Assembly (NCBI GenBank): GCA_026873275.1
Contig: JANTUC010000002.1
Span: forward strand, 806,001-870,000
Origin: Pseudopithomyces maydicus
Lineage: Eukaryota; Ascomycota; Dothideomycetes; Pleosporales; Didymosphaeriaceae
Direction: 5' to 3'
Length of the DNA stretch: 64,000 nucleotides
Under the pieces are notes generated by a model. It made no database searches, had not been told where the DNA came from, and saw only the letters and a list, made by a program, of their open reading frames with translations. Of the stretch, positions 43,460 through 55,300 are shown one piece after another. How positions within the stretch are numbered: position 1 is the first letter of the stretch; each line of letters opens with the position of its first letter. Position numbers and translations under genes: made by a program.

Positions 43460-44347
43460 CTATGCTTCCTCTACCACTGCTGCCTCAAGAGCTGACTCCA
43501 CTTCCAATACGTCCTGCGCTATCGTTCTTCTCCTCTCTTGCTCCTCAAATACACATCTACCCTTACATTCATGCTCTCTACAACATGTGGCGCAGCTCCC
43601 CCTACATGCATCCTTCCGAAGCTCCCCAGCATCCTTTCCTTTCTTTAATGTGCTACACCACCAACACCACACCCATCTCTCATCCTCGCCCACAACGACA
43701 TCGGTACCCTTCTGATACCTGCTCTTCTCAAGTTCAAGATTTGGATCAATGGCCTGCGCAAACCCGCAGTCGGCACAGAACCTCTTTCCCCGCTTTGCAG
43801 GCGACTTAAAAGCAATGCCCGACTCAGCGAATAACGTATCGAGAGACACTCCGTACCGTCTGATTTGCGAGTCAGCAAAGCGGTGTGCGGGCCTGAGCTG
43901 AACGCAATAACGGCACGCCAATAGCTTCCTAGAAGTCGCACGCAGCGTCATCTCAAGCTGTAGAAGCTCCATGTGGGATACTGGGCGAATGGAGTGCCTA
44001 AAGAAGCGCGATACGCCCCGGAGCGCGAGGACGGTCCAGAGCCACTCGTGGGCGTCTTCCTCATCGTTCTCGTCGGCACGCATTCGCGTGAAGATTTCCA
44101 AATGCAACTCTGCTGGCAAGCTCAGAAAGGGCGCCGATGTGGACTTGAGTGGGATTTCTGCCGGGTGCCGTGGGCGGTGCGCTGGGTGGTAGGGTCCCAA
44201 GGGGCCCGGAGGCATGAGGACTGACGCAAGCTGTTGGTTTTTCTCATCAATCTGTTGTTGCATCATTTCTTGCCATTTCCGGGCGGTCTTATGTCCGTAG
44301 TTGTAGGTATCATGAGAATATCTGGCGTTGGGCCATGGCAGCCTCAT
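43460..44347 (-). CDS. F-box protein with Cys-rich C-terminal region
   Basis: Single-exon protein of 295 aa. After a polar helical N-terminus, a clear F-box (FLSLPAELHLEIFTRMRADE..VLALRGVSRFFRHSI) lies at about residues 73-120. The second half has paired cysteines resembling zinc-binding sites (CRYCVQLRPAHRF, CADCGFAQ, CWWCSTLKKGKDAG, CRGSCATCCREHECKGRC). Fungal proteins with an F-box followed by such Cys pairs are common and uncharacterised. It is not a close paralogue of the neighbouring F-box gene (42193-42927). Confidence 0.75.
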   Translation of the reverse strand: MRLPWPNARYSHDTYNYGHKTARKWQEMMQQQIDEKNQQLASVLMPPGPLGPYHPAHRPRHPAEIPLKSTSAPFLSLPAELHLEIFTRMRADENDEEDAHEWLWTVLALRGVSRFFRHSIRPVSHMELLQLEMTLRATSRKLLACRYCVQLRPAHRFADSQIRRYGVSLDTLFAESGIAFKSPAKRGKRFCADCGFAQAIDPNLELEKSRYQKGTDVVVGEDERWVWCWWCSTLKKGKDAGELRKDACRGSCATCCREHECKGRCVFEEQERRRTIAQDVLEVESALEAAVVEEA

Positions 44348-46062
44348 GCTGGCTGCCGGAAGCGTGGTAGAGCCCTAGGGATGAGATTGCCAAGCTAGTC
44401 ACAATGGCGAGATGCGAGTACAGTACCTATTTACAGTTTAAATAGTAACGCGCAAACAGTACGCGTGAACGCTGGGGAACAAACGTGACTGGACTGCTGC
44501 CCAGGTGCCTGACCCGGAACGTTTCAGCCTAATGTACTCCCAAGGTAGGTAAGGGCGGCACCACAACACTACGCTGTACTTAACAAATTCACGAAGCGAA
44601 TCTTAGAGCTCAGACGCTATAACGACAACTCGGGGTACGTGCCATGGTTATTCCCAAGGTTCCGCACAAAGTTACCGTGTCTAATTCTTCATTCATCTCA
44701 TTCTAAAGGTGGAGTGTAGAAGGCACGGGCGCTTACTGGGCCGATTGCACCCTTCGCAGCTGATAGACTTAGTAACTTCAACTCAATTCTTAGCGATCTG
44801 TTCATCGTTCTTTTGAGGAAGTTTATCCGCAGTGCATTGTATTAAATACATCATATATATAATGTCCATCTGATGAAGCTTCCCCATATTGCGCGACCTG
44901 ATTGTATGTCAATACGGCAAGTGGCTCTTCATATAAGGCCTTCGCTCTATAATGCAGACAGTCAACAGAGCAGTGCTATACTAACAATGTAAGGATTAAA
45001 CGGAGATTATCTAGACATTTTGAGCTGAGCATCTTGTGAATCAGTGGTTTGCCAATCCAATCAACATGAACCAATGAAGAGCGTGGCAATGATAGATGAA
45101 TCTATTGAATACGGGCGGGATTTCGATAAAGTGAAATCAAGATGCAAGAAAGCCTGGTTAGGTAATAGATTGAGAATAGGACTGGTCATGTCTTCCTTAA
45201 ACCGGGAGCTTGTGGAAGTTAGGATAGTTCGTATGGAAGGAATCTCAGTCTTCTTAACAATTCGACTGTATGGACAAGAAATATGATAAGTCGGAAGAGG
45301 TGTGACGATACATCTTTGCATGCGGAGGGAATAAATACGACAATAAGGAGACCTGCGAAGGTTACCCAAAGAATGATCATTGGTGTGAACTGGAGAAAAG
45401 AGTCAGTCCCGTAACTATGCTCACAACCAGGGCAAAGGAAGATCTGGAGGTTGATGCAATGCCATATAGCCCAACAGGCAATGCGAAAGTAGGCAACAAG
45501 GCTGGCCTCGGAGGAGGCCTCTGCGGGGATTGCATCAAAAGCGATTGGAGGACTTGTCTCGAAAATATGTCTGCAGGTCAAATTACCATACATGATGATA
45601 GTCAGCTGGTTAGTCGGATATGGAATGGTCGCGTGGGATGCAGGTTATCGACTGTACAGCTGGTTCTTAACCAGACTTCGACTATGTGCGGCGTGCCTTT
45701 TTGACCCATTCTGATTGACCTAAACCCTCACATTGGGCAGTAATACATGGTCTACTGGACCCAAATCATGCAGACCAATGGAACTGAAAATGTGCAGGCA
45801 ATCCAGTATTGATTGTCCGACAGTCAACCCTGGCATGCTGAAAAGCGCATGCTTTCCTCTAATATTCGAGCACAGCCTCCGACGCCCATTGTGCAAATGA
45901 GAACCAATCCCATGTCTATAATCTCCAACTTTTAGTGGACCTGCCGTATGCATTTATGGTAAATAAATAAAAAAAAAGAAACAAAGCGGTCGGGCAGATG
46001 ACGTGTCCCGAAACAATTTTGAATAGAGTCGAGGGTTTGGGCATCCACGATACTCTCTTGGC
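44348..46062. other. Gene-poor interval of 1.7 kb
   Basis: A/T-rich with no convincing gene. A minus-strand ORF (45219-45593) has two hydrophobic stretches (MIILWVTFAGLLIVVFIPSA, LFRLIIFLVHTVELL) and could be a relic or exon of a membrane protein, but I cannot build a complete model. Confidence 0.5.
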
Positions 46063-46600
46063 CTACCGGTGCATAGTACACCGATCCAGTGCATCAAGCA
46101 GCTCCGGGCGTTCGGTCAAGGCCTGGCGAGCCTGCTGGTAGGTGAACCACTGGCGTGATCGCTTGTGCATCTCAGGCCATTGTGCTTCCTGCTTCTCGAC
46201 GGTTGCTTCAAAAAATGGTACGAGGCCTTGGGAGCCTGGGCTGTGAGCTGGTCGGGTCGGCGGCGCTCCGGGATAAGGCCGAGGTCGTAGTTCACCTTGA
46301 CGATGATGCCAGCCTCTTCCCAGGCCTCGCGTTTGGCAGCATCCTGGGCGGTGGCCTCGTCCGTCTCCCAGCCGCCTTTTGGGAGGACCCAGCCACCGCG
46401 GCGCGTGGACTGGATCAGGAGCACGTAGTACTTGTCGGAAGAAAGCGGAACAATGCCGGCGACGAGGCGTTCGCCCTGGGCGCCGTAGCCTGGAAAAAGG
46501 GTCAGGGTTAGCGTTCCGGCACGGGAGCTGGTGGGCACGTACGCTGGTTCGTGCGGCCGGTGCGCGACTGCATGGGCAGCTGCTGAGCGGCGGCGGCCAT
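46063..46600 (-). CDS. Nudix hydrolase, diphosphoinositol polyphosphate phosphohydrolase (Aps1-like), one frameshift
   Basis: Predicted to hydrolyse diphosphoinositol polyphosphates and diadenosine polyphosphates. Exons are 46600-46543 (MAAAAQQLPMQSRTGRTNQ) and 46489-46063, with a 53-bp intron. The Nudix box is GGWETDEATAQDAAKREAWE followed by EAGI, with the one-residue-longer spacing between E and RE that I recall in yeast Aps1. YGAQGERLVAGIVPLSSDKY precedes it. After KASYHF the frame shifts at the A6 run 46210-46215 (T6 on the coding strand): the conserved tail FEATVEKQEAQWPEMHKRSR and WFTYQQARQALTERPELLDA lies one frame over. One added base gives 162 codons. A possible link to the SPX phosphate sensor at 1558 is functional only (both concern inositol pyrophosphates). 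Confidence 0.85.
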
Positions 46601-47624
46601 GGCGGCCTTGGTGGGTCGAAAAGGCCTGGCGAGGGTGGCAGGCACGACGGGGGGCAACGCCGAGGAGGCGGCAGGGAGCAAAGGAGGGACGGGCGCTTGC
46701 AATGCCAGCAGATAGCGGGCTGAGCGCTGGACAGCTGGACAGGCGGACAGCGACTGCGGCGGTGGGACGGGGCGGCACGACACAGCAGCAGCGCACAGCA
46801 ATGCAATCGGCCGGGGCAGACTGCCAGCAGGGCGGGAAGGCGGAGGCGGTGTCGAAGTCGGGACGAGGGCGTCGGTGGGGGGAGGGAGGGGATGCAACAG
46901 AGAGGTGCGCTCAGTCCCGCGGGGGACGGGGCTGAGGATGCTGGAGAGACCTGCGCAGGAGGAGGAAAGCAAGCATCGTGGAGTGTGTGTGTGTTTTAGG
47001 GACGGTCAAAGAAAAATGTGGGAGGGACTAACTGCAGGAGCTCCCCATGGCTCCGTGACCGTCACCCATCCGACTGGCCCGCCAAGCCAGCAGCGCACAG
47101 GGGTCTGCCTCTACGGCGGATTGCAGGCACTCGGTGTGTGTGATTCTGGAGCGCTGGGCCGTTGCGACCTGCAGTGCGCAGGCGACGCGGGGCACTGTGC
47201 TGCTCTGTCGCCGCCGCCCGCGAGGCCCATGACGTGGGTCCGTCGCACTGCTCCCGGGTATTTCAAGCCCTCGCCTGCCCAGTAGCAGAGGCGTCTGCCG
47301 CCTCGTGTGAGAACGCTGATCGGATTGCTGGGCGACCCGGCCGCGCGCAGCTGCTGCTGGTGCTTGGTGCTGGTGCTGTTCACCTGCTGTTGTCCCCCAG
47401 GGCGGCCACTCGCTGCCATCCCCCTCCCCTCACACGCCCTCCCCGCGCCCCCCCCTCGAGCTACCGCGCTCCCATCTCCGTCTGTCACCAGAGAGTCATT
47501 CCCCTCTGTCACCGCCGCGGGACGGCGCCATTCCACACCTCGCCCTCCTCGACCCTCCACCGCCAGCCGCTCCGAGCTGCCCCCACCACCTGGGCTCGCC
47601 CGCTCCCACGCTTATGCTGCCCTC
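46601..47624. other. Divergent intergenic region, Nudix / ATE1
   Basis: About 1 kb, very GC-rich, with long overlapping Arg/Pro/Ala ORFs on both strands that reflect composition. It should contain both promoters. No repeat family was recognised. Confidence 0.55.
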
Positions 47625-49619
47625 ATGCAGTCCCTTGTGACGCCCTTTGGTACGTCCTGCTCCAACCATCTGGCCCGAATCAGGCTCGTGCCTGCATGCC
47701 TGCATCTGGCTGGCCGTGCTCCAGCGCGCTGTTGAGCCAAGCGCTGATCTATCTTGAACCGCTAGGCTACAGTGCTGAGTCCTGTGGATATTGCAAAGAT
47801 GCTTCGACAGGACATCGCACTTCGGACTCCCGTACGTGCATCATCTCACCCTGTCACTTGTCCCTACTGCCCATGTCGCCCGACCAAAGATTCATGTCTG
47901 CCTGCATCCTCTGCGCTTCCCCACACGTGCCGGCCTGCCTGCACCACCACCACCATCACCACCACAGCAGCAGCATCCTGGTCCGAAGAAACCCGGCTGC
48001 CAAGACTCAGAATCTGCCGGCTGCTGCGCTGCACGATATTCCCTTATCCACATGGCCCATGAATCCCACTGCCCATCTTTGATCCATCCTCCCCAGACGA
48101 AAAGTCACCGCCGCCCCGGCGTCTTGTAGTCTGCACGTGCGCGGGGGAAACCGGAGCTCGACCAGGTTCATACTGACCCGATTACATAATCAGGAGCAAG
48201 CTACTACTTCACCTCCAAGTCTGTGACGGTGCAAGTGTATCAGGGCCTGGTGGATCGAGGCTGGCGACGGTAAGCTCGGCAAAGCCTGCACGACATCCCG
48301 CTGTCAAGCTTTGCTTTTGCTAATGACCCGCAGCTCTGGAACCGTGTTTTATAAGCCAGACGTACTAAGGCACTGCTGTCCCCACTACACTATACGGTTC
48401 GTCTATCGCTGTATTTTCCTCTTCGTGTCTTGACCTTGTGATTTCTAGTCTACCTGTAGCATCCTTCGTTCCGACTCGTGACCAACGACAAGTCATCAAC
48501 CGATGGAATAGATATGTACTTGGAGATGAATATGCAAACGAGGCGGCAAGGCTGCATCCGAAGTCAAAAGCGTACGAAGCAAAATCCAAAACCCAATAAT
48601 CTGTACATCTCTCATTATCTACAGGGAGAAAGCTCTGCAACGCAACGGGTTCGACCTTATCCGTGCTGTGCATGAGAGTGAATATGCAAACATCCAACGG
48701 CCCCCAGAACCTGCCCATCGCTTTGAAGTGACACTCGAATCCGATGATTTTACCAAGGAGAAGTACGAACTCTTCCGCAATTATCAACAGCACGTTCACC
48801 ACGAAAAACCCTCGGAGATATCGCAGAGCGGTTTCAAGCGCTTCCTTTGCGACTCACCGCTGCAGCGGCGGACTGCAGAAGTCAATGGAAAAGCGCAAAA
48901 GCTTGGATCGTACCACCAATGCTATCGGCTAGATGGACGACTCATCGCCATGGGAGTGCTGGACCTCCTACCCCATTGTGTTAGCGGGGTCTATTTTCTC
49001 TACCACTCTGATTTTGAGAAATGGAGCTTTGGCAAGCTGAGTGCTCTCCGAGAGGCAACACTAGCACTTGAAGGCGAATACCAGTACTATTATATGGGAT
49101 ACTACATCCATTCTTGTGCCAAGATGAAGTACAAGGGCGAGTATCGTCCACAGCATGTACTGGACCCAGAATCTCTCGAGTGGAATCCCCTCGAGGGAGA
49201 GCTTCGCTCCCTCCTAGATAAGAAACGCTATGTATCTTTATCCCGGGAGCGACGGCGGAAGGATTCTGGGAATGATTCGGACTCAAGCTCAGAATACCCA
49301 TACCCAACAGCCAAGGAAGCCAGTGACGCAGTCAGCAACGGTGTCTCGCTGTTTGACCTGAAAGTACCAGGTGTCATGTCCGAAGAAGAGATGGAGCAGT
49401 ACCCGCTCGGAAAGCAGCTCATCTCTGGAAGAGGTCAAGTATTCACGGCCGAGGTAAGCTGATTGCAAGGACTGTTTTGTACACTACTGATGTATACAGG
49501 ACTTGGTGGCATGGCAAAAGGGCAACATCCGCGATGGATCTTTCAAAGGCATCACAGCCGAGTTCGTTGCATTCTTGGGACCTGAGGTTGCAAAGGATGT
49601 AATTATTGGCTTTGGCTAG
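47625..49619 (+). CDS. ATE1: Arginyl-tRNA--protein transferase
   Basis: Transfers Arg to N-terminal Asp/Glu of proteins, the committed step of the Arg/N-degron pathway. Seven exons: 47625-47649, 47766-47831, 48194-48269, 48334-48396, 48449-48571, 48625-49453 and 49500-49619, giving 433 aa with consistent phases. The conserved metal-binding cysteines are C15/C18 (SAESCGYCK) and C70/C71 (RHCCPHYTIRL). Family blocks include VINRWNRYVLGDEYANEAAR, GFDLIRAVHESEYAN, LDGRLIAMGVLDLLPHCVSG and EYQYYYMGYYIHSCAKMKYK. Intron 2 is long (362 bp) and carries CAC/CAT repeats near 47943-47965. An out-of-frame ATG lies 11 bp upstream of the start. Confidence 0.93.
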
Positions 49620-49944
49620 GCTCAACCCTTGACGATTATCTATGATGAAATTCTACAGTAGTAAATTCAAATTCGCTATTTGGCAAATTCCCATCGTAAA
49701 CTTACAGCGTAAGCATACCGGATGAACCTGCATGTGGTATATCATGGTTGATGATTATTTGAAGTAGACCTCGGCAGACGACTCACAGATCCCACGGTGC
49801 CATGTGTGGGACACTGGATGGCCGCAAGCCTAGCTGCATCAGGCCTCGCTTGCCAAGCATGATGCTCCCCCTCAACCCATTTTAATAGTTGTTGTATGGT
49901 GCGTTGTCGCAGAGCTGCAGCGTGAAATCTCTCGACACTCCAGC
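49620..49944. other. Intergenic region, no gene seen
   Basis: About 325 bp between ATE1 and TSC13 on the same strand. Short promoter, nothing else seen. Confidence 0.5.
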
Positions 49945-50954
49945 ATGTCTGAAATCTCGCTCGTCGTGCGCCCTCGAGGTAGGCTCGAACAATTGATCAT
50001 TGTAGCTTCTCTCTGACACGATGCAGGCCGCCCGATCAAGAACCTTCCTGAGAGCATCACCGTGAACGCAGAGGACGGAGCAGCCGAAATCCACAAGAAA
50101 ATCGCAGATGCCTCCCACTTCTCTATCCACCGATTGAGAGTGACCAAGGGCAGTGACGGAACACCAATTGCCAACACGAAGGACACAACTGTACATGAGA
50201 CAGGCTTGAGGAACAAAAGTGCCATCGACGTAAAGGACCTGGGTAAGGCATGGCCAAGCAATCGATGGTTTCCATGCTAACGGAAAGGTCAGGCCCTCAG
50301 ATCTCATGGCGGACAGTCTTCGTTGTCGAATACCTCGGACCCCTCCTCATCCACCCGCTCGTGTATTATGGCCGCCCGCTGATCTACGGTACATCTGAGC
50401 CACCGTCTGAGCTTCAGACCATCACGATGATCATGTGTGTACTACACTTCCTGAAGCGCGAATACGAGACGTTGTTCGTGCACCGCTTCTCGGCCGCCAC
50501 AATGCCGGCACGCAACATCTTCAAGAACAGTGCACACTACTGGGCCTTGTCCGGTATCAATCTTGCATTTTGGGCCTATGCTCCCTGGGCACCGACTGCA
50601 GGTCCCTCGAACCCACTCATCACCTATGCCGGCATAGCCCTCTTCACCGTCGGTGAAGTTCTCAATTTCTATACTCATATCGTGCTCAAGAACCTGCGGC
50701 GCCCTGGTACCACTGAGCGCGGTATTCCTCATGGCATTGGGTTCAATCTCGTTACGTGCCCAAACTACTTCTTTGAGGTTGTTTCGTGGATCGGCGTTGC
50801 TCTTGTAAGCTGGAGTCTGAGCACCGTCTTGTTCCTGGTTGTTGCGGCTGCTCAGATGGGCGCTTGGGGCAAGAAGAAGGAGCGTAGGTATCGCAAGGAG
50901 TTCGGCGACAAGTACAAGAAGAAGCGCTTCGCCATCTTCCCAGGCGTCTTCTAG
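49945..50954 (+). CDS. TSC13: Very-long-chain enoyl-CoA reductase (Tsc13)
   Basis: ER membrane enzyme performing the last reduction in very-long-chain fatty-acid elongation, needed for sphingolipids. It has 303 aa in three exons (49945-49978, 50027-50242, 50293-50954; introns 48 and 50 bp). A ubiquitin-like N-terminal region (SEISLVVRPRGRPIKNLPES) is followed by the steroid-5-alpha-reductase-type membrane domain: VEYLGPLLIHPLVYYGRPLI, MIMCVLHFLKREYETLFVHR and GIGFNLVTCPNYFFEVVSWI. The C-terminus has the catalytic-region Tyr/Lys segment YRKEFGDKYKKKRFAIFPGV. The frame is intact. Confidence 0.94.
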
Positions 50955-52352
50955 GACACTTGTCCTGTTGAAAGACAGCTGCCTGATACAGCAATGAGCT
51001 TGTTATGACAAGACGCCAAACGATTGGAGGGCTTCAAATTGGCGGTTCGTAACGAGGCAGTTGGGCTGAATCAGTGGCCAAGGGGCGGTTACACCAAGAG
51101 GATAAGGCAACCCCATATGTATTCTCAGCCCTGTTCGTAGGATAGTCATCGGCAGGTACATAGAACTAGCATCAATCGCACGACGCAGAGGGACACGCCC
51201 GTTTCCTCAGAACCCTATCGCACTATCGATGGTGTGTCCGTATTCGTTTGGCGGCGCTTTTGGTTGGACCCGCCCTGCGCTTGGTGGGTTCCCAAGCGAA
51301 CAGGCAGTATACGAGGGGGCGGCTCAAGATGATCCTTCAGAGGTGCCTTCTCATGTCGCCTGCTTTCGATCACGCGTCTTCAACTACGATTACGTCGAAC
51401 TGTTGCGCAGCTGAGCGCCATGATGCGAGACGATGCCCGATGTAGAGCATGGCAGGGACTCGAGCGTGGGGCCGATTGCCGCACTTGCACCCTCTCACAG
51501 GGCTCTCACAGGGCACACGAGCGCTGTTCACAGAGACAGCAGGCGCGGCCTGGACTAGAGCCCGCGGCCGCTGACGATTCCCCTCCCACCATTGGCTGTC
51601 GAGGCGAGCCGAGGGACAGGACCCCTCTTCCGTCTGATGGTGGGGACCTTTTCTCAGCTGGAGGGCTGAGGCAAACCTGACATGGGAGGCCGAATCGATC
51701 AAAAGGGGCCGACGGTCAGTCAGCCACGGCAGAGTCTTCGGGGGAACGGCACGTTGGACTGGCGAGATCGTGTGTGTGTGTGTGTGCATATAAGACGCCG
51801 TGCCGTATGCTGATGCCTTTGCCTGAGTTTGGCTCAACAGCTGCTGTTTGTGCTTTTGCGACTTAGCGAGCGAGATACCCCAGTCGATCCTTTTCCTGCC
51901 AGCCCTCGCTGGCCGCTTTTGAAACTTTGAACATCAGAACGGAGGCGATTGTGTCTCGGGGGCTATCATATTGACTTCCTGGGTCATTCGTTAGTCGACT
52001 ATCAATAAATTTCTGCCGTTGGGGTGAAGGGTATGTCTTTCTTTCGCGTTTACTGGTAAATCTGCCATAGCACTTGTTCCTGTATTATTTCTCAGGCATT
52101 TTCTTGCCTACTGCTACTGTCATTCATGGAAATTCTCCATGTCTGCAGTGCTTCTGTTGGAGTTGCGTCATAGTCGATGGCTGTTTCCGGCTTTGGAAAA
52201 GAGGAATAGCGGGTTCTATTTCTGGCCCAAAGACAGCATCCGTCCTTCCGCGTCAGAGAGCTATCAGCAATCAGCAATCAACATGTGTCTTCATATACTA
52301 ACATCTTAGGATACTTTACCTACCAAGACCACCTTTGTCCCCTACATTCACC
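50955..52352. other. Intergenic region, 1.4 kb, promoter of the psi-factor oxygenase gene
   Basis: No gene is seen. It contains a (GT)n microsatellite at 51770-51786 immediately followed by a TATA-like element (catataag, 51787-51794), about 560 bp before the start codon, so a long leader or 5' UTR intron is possible. Confidence 0.45.
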
Positions 52353-55300
52353 ATGTCTTTGGAGGCATACCAGAGCCATGTCGATACGCGAACCGGTACC
52401 GCGCCACCAAAACCGGATCAGTTATCAGAGCTCGACAAGCTTGAAAAGAAGATAGCTGGTCCGTTCAAGAAACTGGCCGGCCTCCTGGGTGCGTCAATGG
52501 CCCCTGTACCGATCGGCACTGGGGATGGATCCAAGTTACTACCCGAACCCGAGGACGACGAAGTGCTTCTCAAGAAAATCGGTGCCACGTTGAAAGATTT
52601 TTCGCATCTCGGAATCACCGATGTCAAGTCTCTTATCGAGATTCAGGCAAAGGCGATTGCTGGTGAGCCTATGGACGATAAAGATTACCTGATGGAGGCC
52701 TTGATTCGCACAGCCGCCAAGTTGCCTGATGGATCAAAGACACGGGATAAATTGACAGGACAGTTCCTCACACAGCTTTGGGAAGATCTTGAGCACCCAC
52801 CACTTTCATATCTGGGAGCACAGTATCAGTATAGATCTGCAGACGGGTCGTTCAACAGTCTCAAGCACCCACAGTTGGGTGCCGCAGGCACACCATATGC
52901 GAGGACAGTCAAACCGAGCATGATGCAAACCCCTTGTCGCCCGGATGCTGGTGTTGTATTTGATAGTATCATGACGCGTAAGCATGCCGAATTGCATCCC
53001 AACAGGATATCGAGTGTCTTGTTCTACCTTGCCTCGATCATCATTCACGACTGCTTTCGCACGGACCACAGGGACTACTCCAATTCGCTAACATCCTCAT
53101 ATCTGGATCTCTCGCCACTATATGGAAGCAATCAAGATGAGCAAAATCTGATGCGAACATTTGCAGACGGCAAACTGAAGCTTGATTCTTTCTCAGAGCA
53201 ACGTCTGCTCTTCTTCCCACCAGGCGTAGGCTGCCTTCTCGTTATGTTCAACCGCTTCCACAACAATGTCGTGGAAAATCTAGCCTTGATTAATGAGGGA
53301 AACCGATTCCCCAAGCCTATTGCACCAGAAGATCCCAAGGATGAGAAGAAGGCAGAAACTTACAAGGCAAAGCTTGCTAAATACGACAATGATCTATTTC
53401 AAACGGGCCGCCTGATCACTTGCGGTCTCTATGTCAACATTATCCTCATTGACTATGTCCGCACAATCCTAGATCTTAATCGTACAGATAGCAATTGGCA
53501 ACTGAATCCTCGCGCAGACATCAAGGATCTGCCCATTGGTGTTGGAAACCAGGTCTCGGCTGAGTTCAATCTGGTCTACAGATGGCATTCAACCATGTCT
53601 ACCCGAGACGAAGCTTGGACGCAGGAACTTTGGGATGGTCTTTTCGGCAAAGGTTACGACCCCAAGTCCGTCGGAACACACGATTTCCTTATGAAGCTTA
53701 ACGAGATTTATCAGAAGGCAGAGAAAGACCCAGGAAAGAGAACTTTTGCAGGCTTGAAGCGAGACGAGCAAGGTCGTTTCGCGGACCAACCTCTTGTCGA
53801 TATCCTAGTATCCAGCGTCGAAGACTGTGCTAACTCGTTTGGACCGAATCGTGTTCCGGCTGTCATGCGCGCTATCGAAGTCCTGGGCATTGAACAATCG
53901 CGTGCGTGGAATCTTGGGTCTCTTAATGAATTTAGAAAGTACTTTGGTTTGGAGGCGCACACGTCATTCGACGACATAACTTCCGATAAGTATGTCGCAG
54001 AGCAACTGAAACATCTTTACGACCACCCTGACAAAGTCGAAATCTATCCCGGCATTGTGGTAGAGGATGCGAAGAAACCCATGGCTCCTGGATCGGGACT
54101 TACACCCCCTTACACTGTTTCAAGGGCAGTGCTTTCTGATGCTGTAGCACTTGTGCGAGGTGACCGATTTTATACTCGCGATTACAACCCGCGTACACTC
54201 ACCAATTGGGGATATGCTCAAGCAGATTCCGACCTCGCTGTAGACAACGGCTGCGTTTTCTACAAGCTCTTTATAGGCGCATTCCCGCAACACTTTTCCC
54301 AGAACAGCGTCTACGCACACTACCCATTGACCGTTCCTTCCGCCATGAAAGAGGCCCTCAAAGATCTCAACAAAGATCACCTCTACAACTTTGACAAGCC
54401 GACTTTCACACCCAAGCCGCAGCCAATCTCCGAGTACAAGAATGCCGTGGCAATTCTAAAGGACCAGGAGACTTTCAAGGTAACGTGGGGCAAAACCATG
54501 ATCTATCTCATGGGTTCACCAGCCCAAGATTTCATGCTCACGGGTGACTCGAAAAAGAACGCCATCTCGCGAACCATCATGGAGAAGGCGTTGTACGTTT
54601 CTGATTGGGACAAGGAAGTCCGCAACTACTATGCCACCAAGACCCGCCAGCTTCTCGCATCCAAGAGCTGCAAGATCGCCGACTTCCACCAAGTCGACAT
54701 CATCCGAGACGTCGGCAATCTGGCACACGTGCACTTCGCTTCGGAGCTCTTCCAGCTCCCTCTGAAGACGGTCGAGGAACCTCACGGTGTGTTCACAGAA
54801 GCAGAGATGTACATTCTCATGTCGGGTGTGCTCGCAATCATCTTCTTCGATGTCGATCCTGTGCGTAGTTTCCCCTTGCATGTCAAGTCGCGGGAAGCCG
54901 TTAAGGTTCTTGGCGAACTCGTCGAGGCCAACGTCCAATGCATTTCGAAATCTGGGAAGCTTTCGGATCTTATGCAGTTGATTTGGCCCAAGGAGTCGCC
55001 GTTGAAGAGCTACGGCGTCCACTTCATCAAGAGGTTGCTGGACACAGGCATGGAGCCAAAGCAGTTGGTCTGGGGCCAGATGCTGGGCACAGCCGGTGGC
55101 ATGGTAAGCAATCAAGGGCAGCTGTTTGCTCAGATCATCGAATACTTTTTGCTCGGCGAGGGCAAGGAGCACTGGCCCAAGGTACAGGAGCTCGCCAAGC
55201 AGGATAGCGACGAGGCGTTTGAGAAACTCACGCACTACGTTCTTGAGGCAGGTAGAATCGCAGGAGAGACGGCCGTGCTGCGTGAAGTTGCTAAGGACAC

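Noticed and set aside
51370..51837. Minus-strand ORF in the oxygenase promoter region
   Set aside because: Starts within the (GT)n microsatellite and has no family resemblance.
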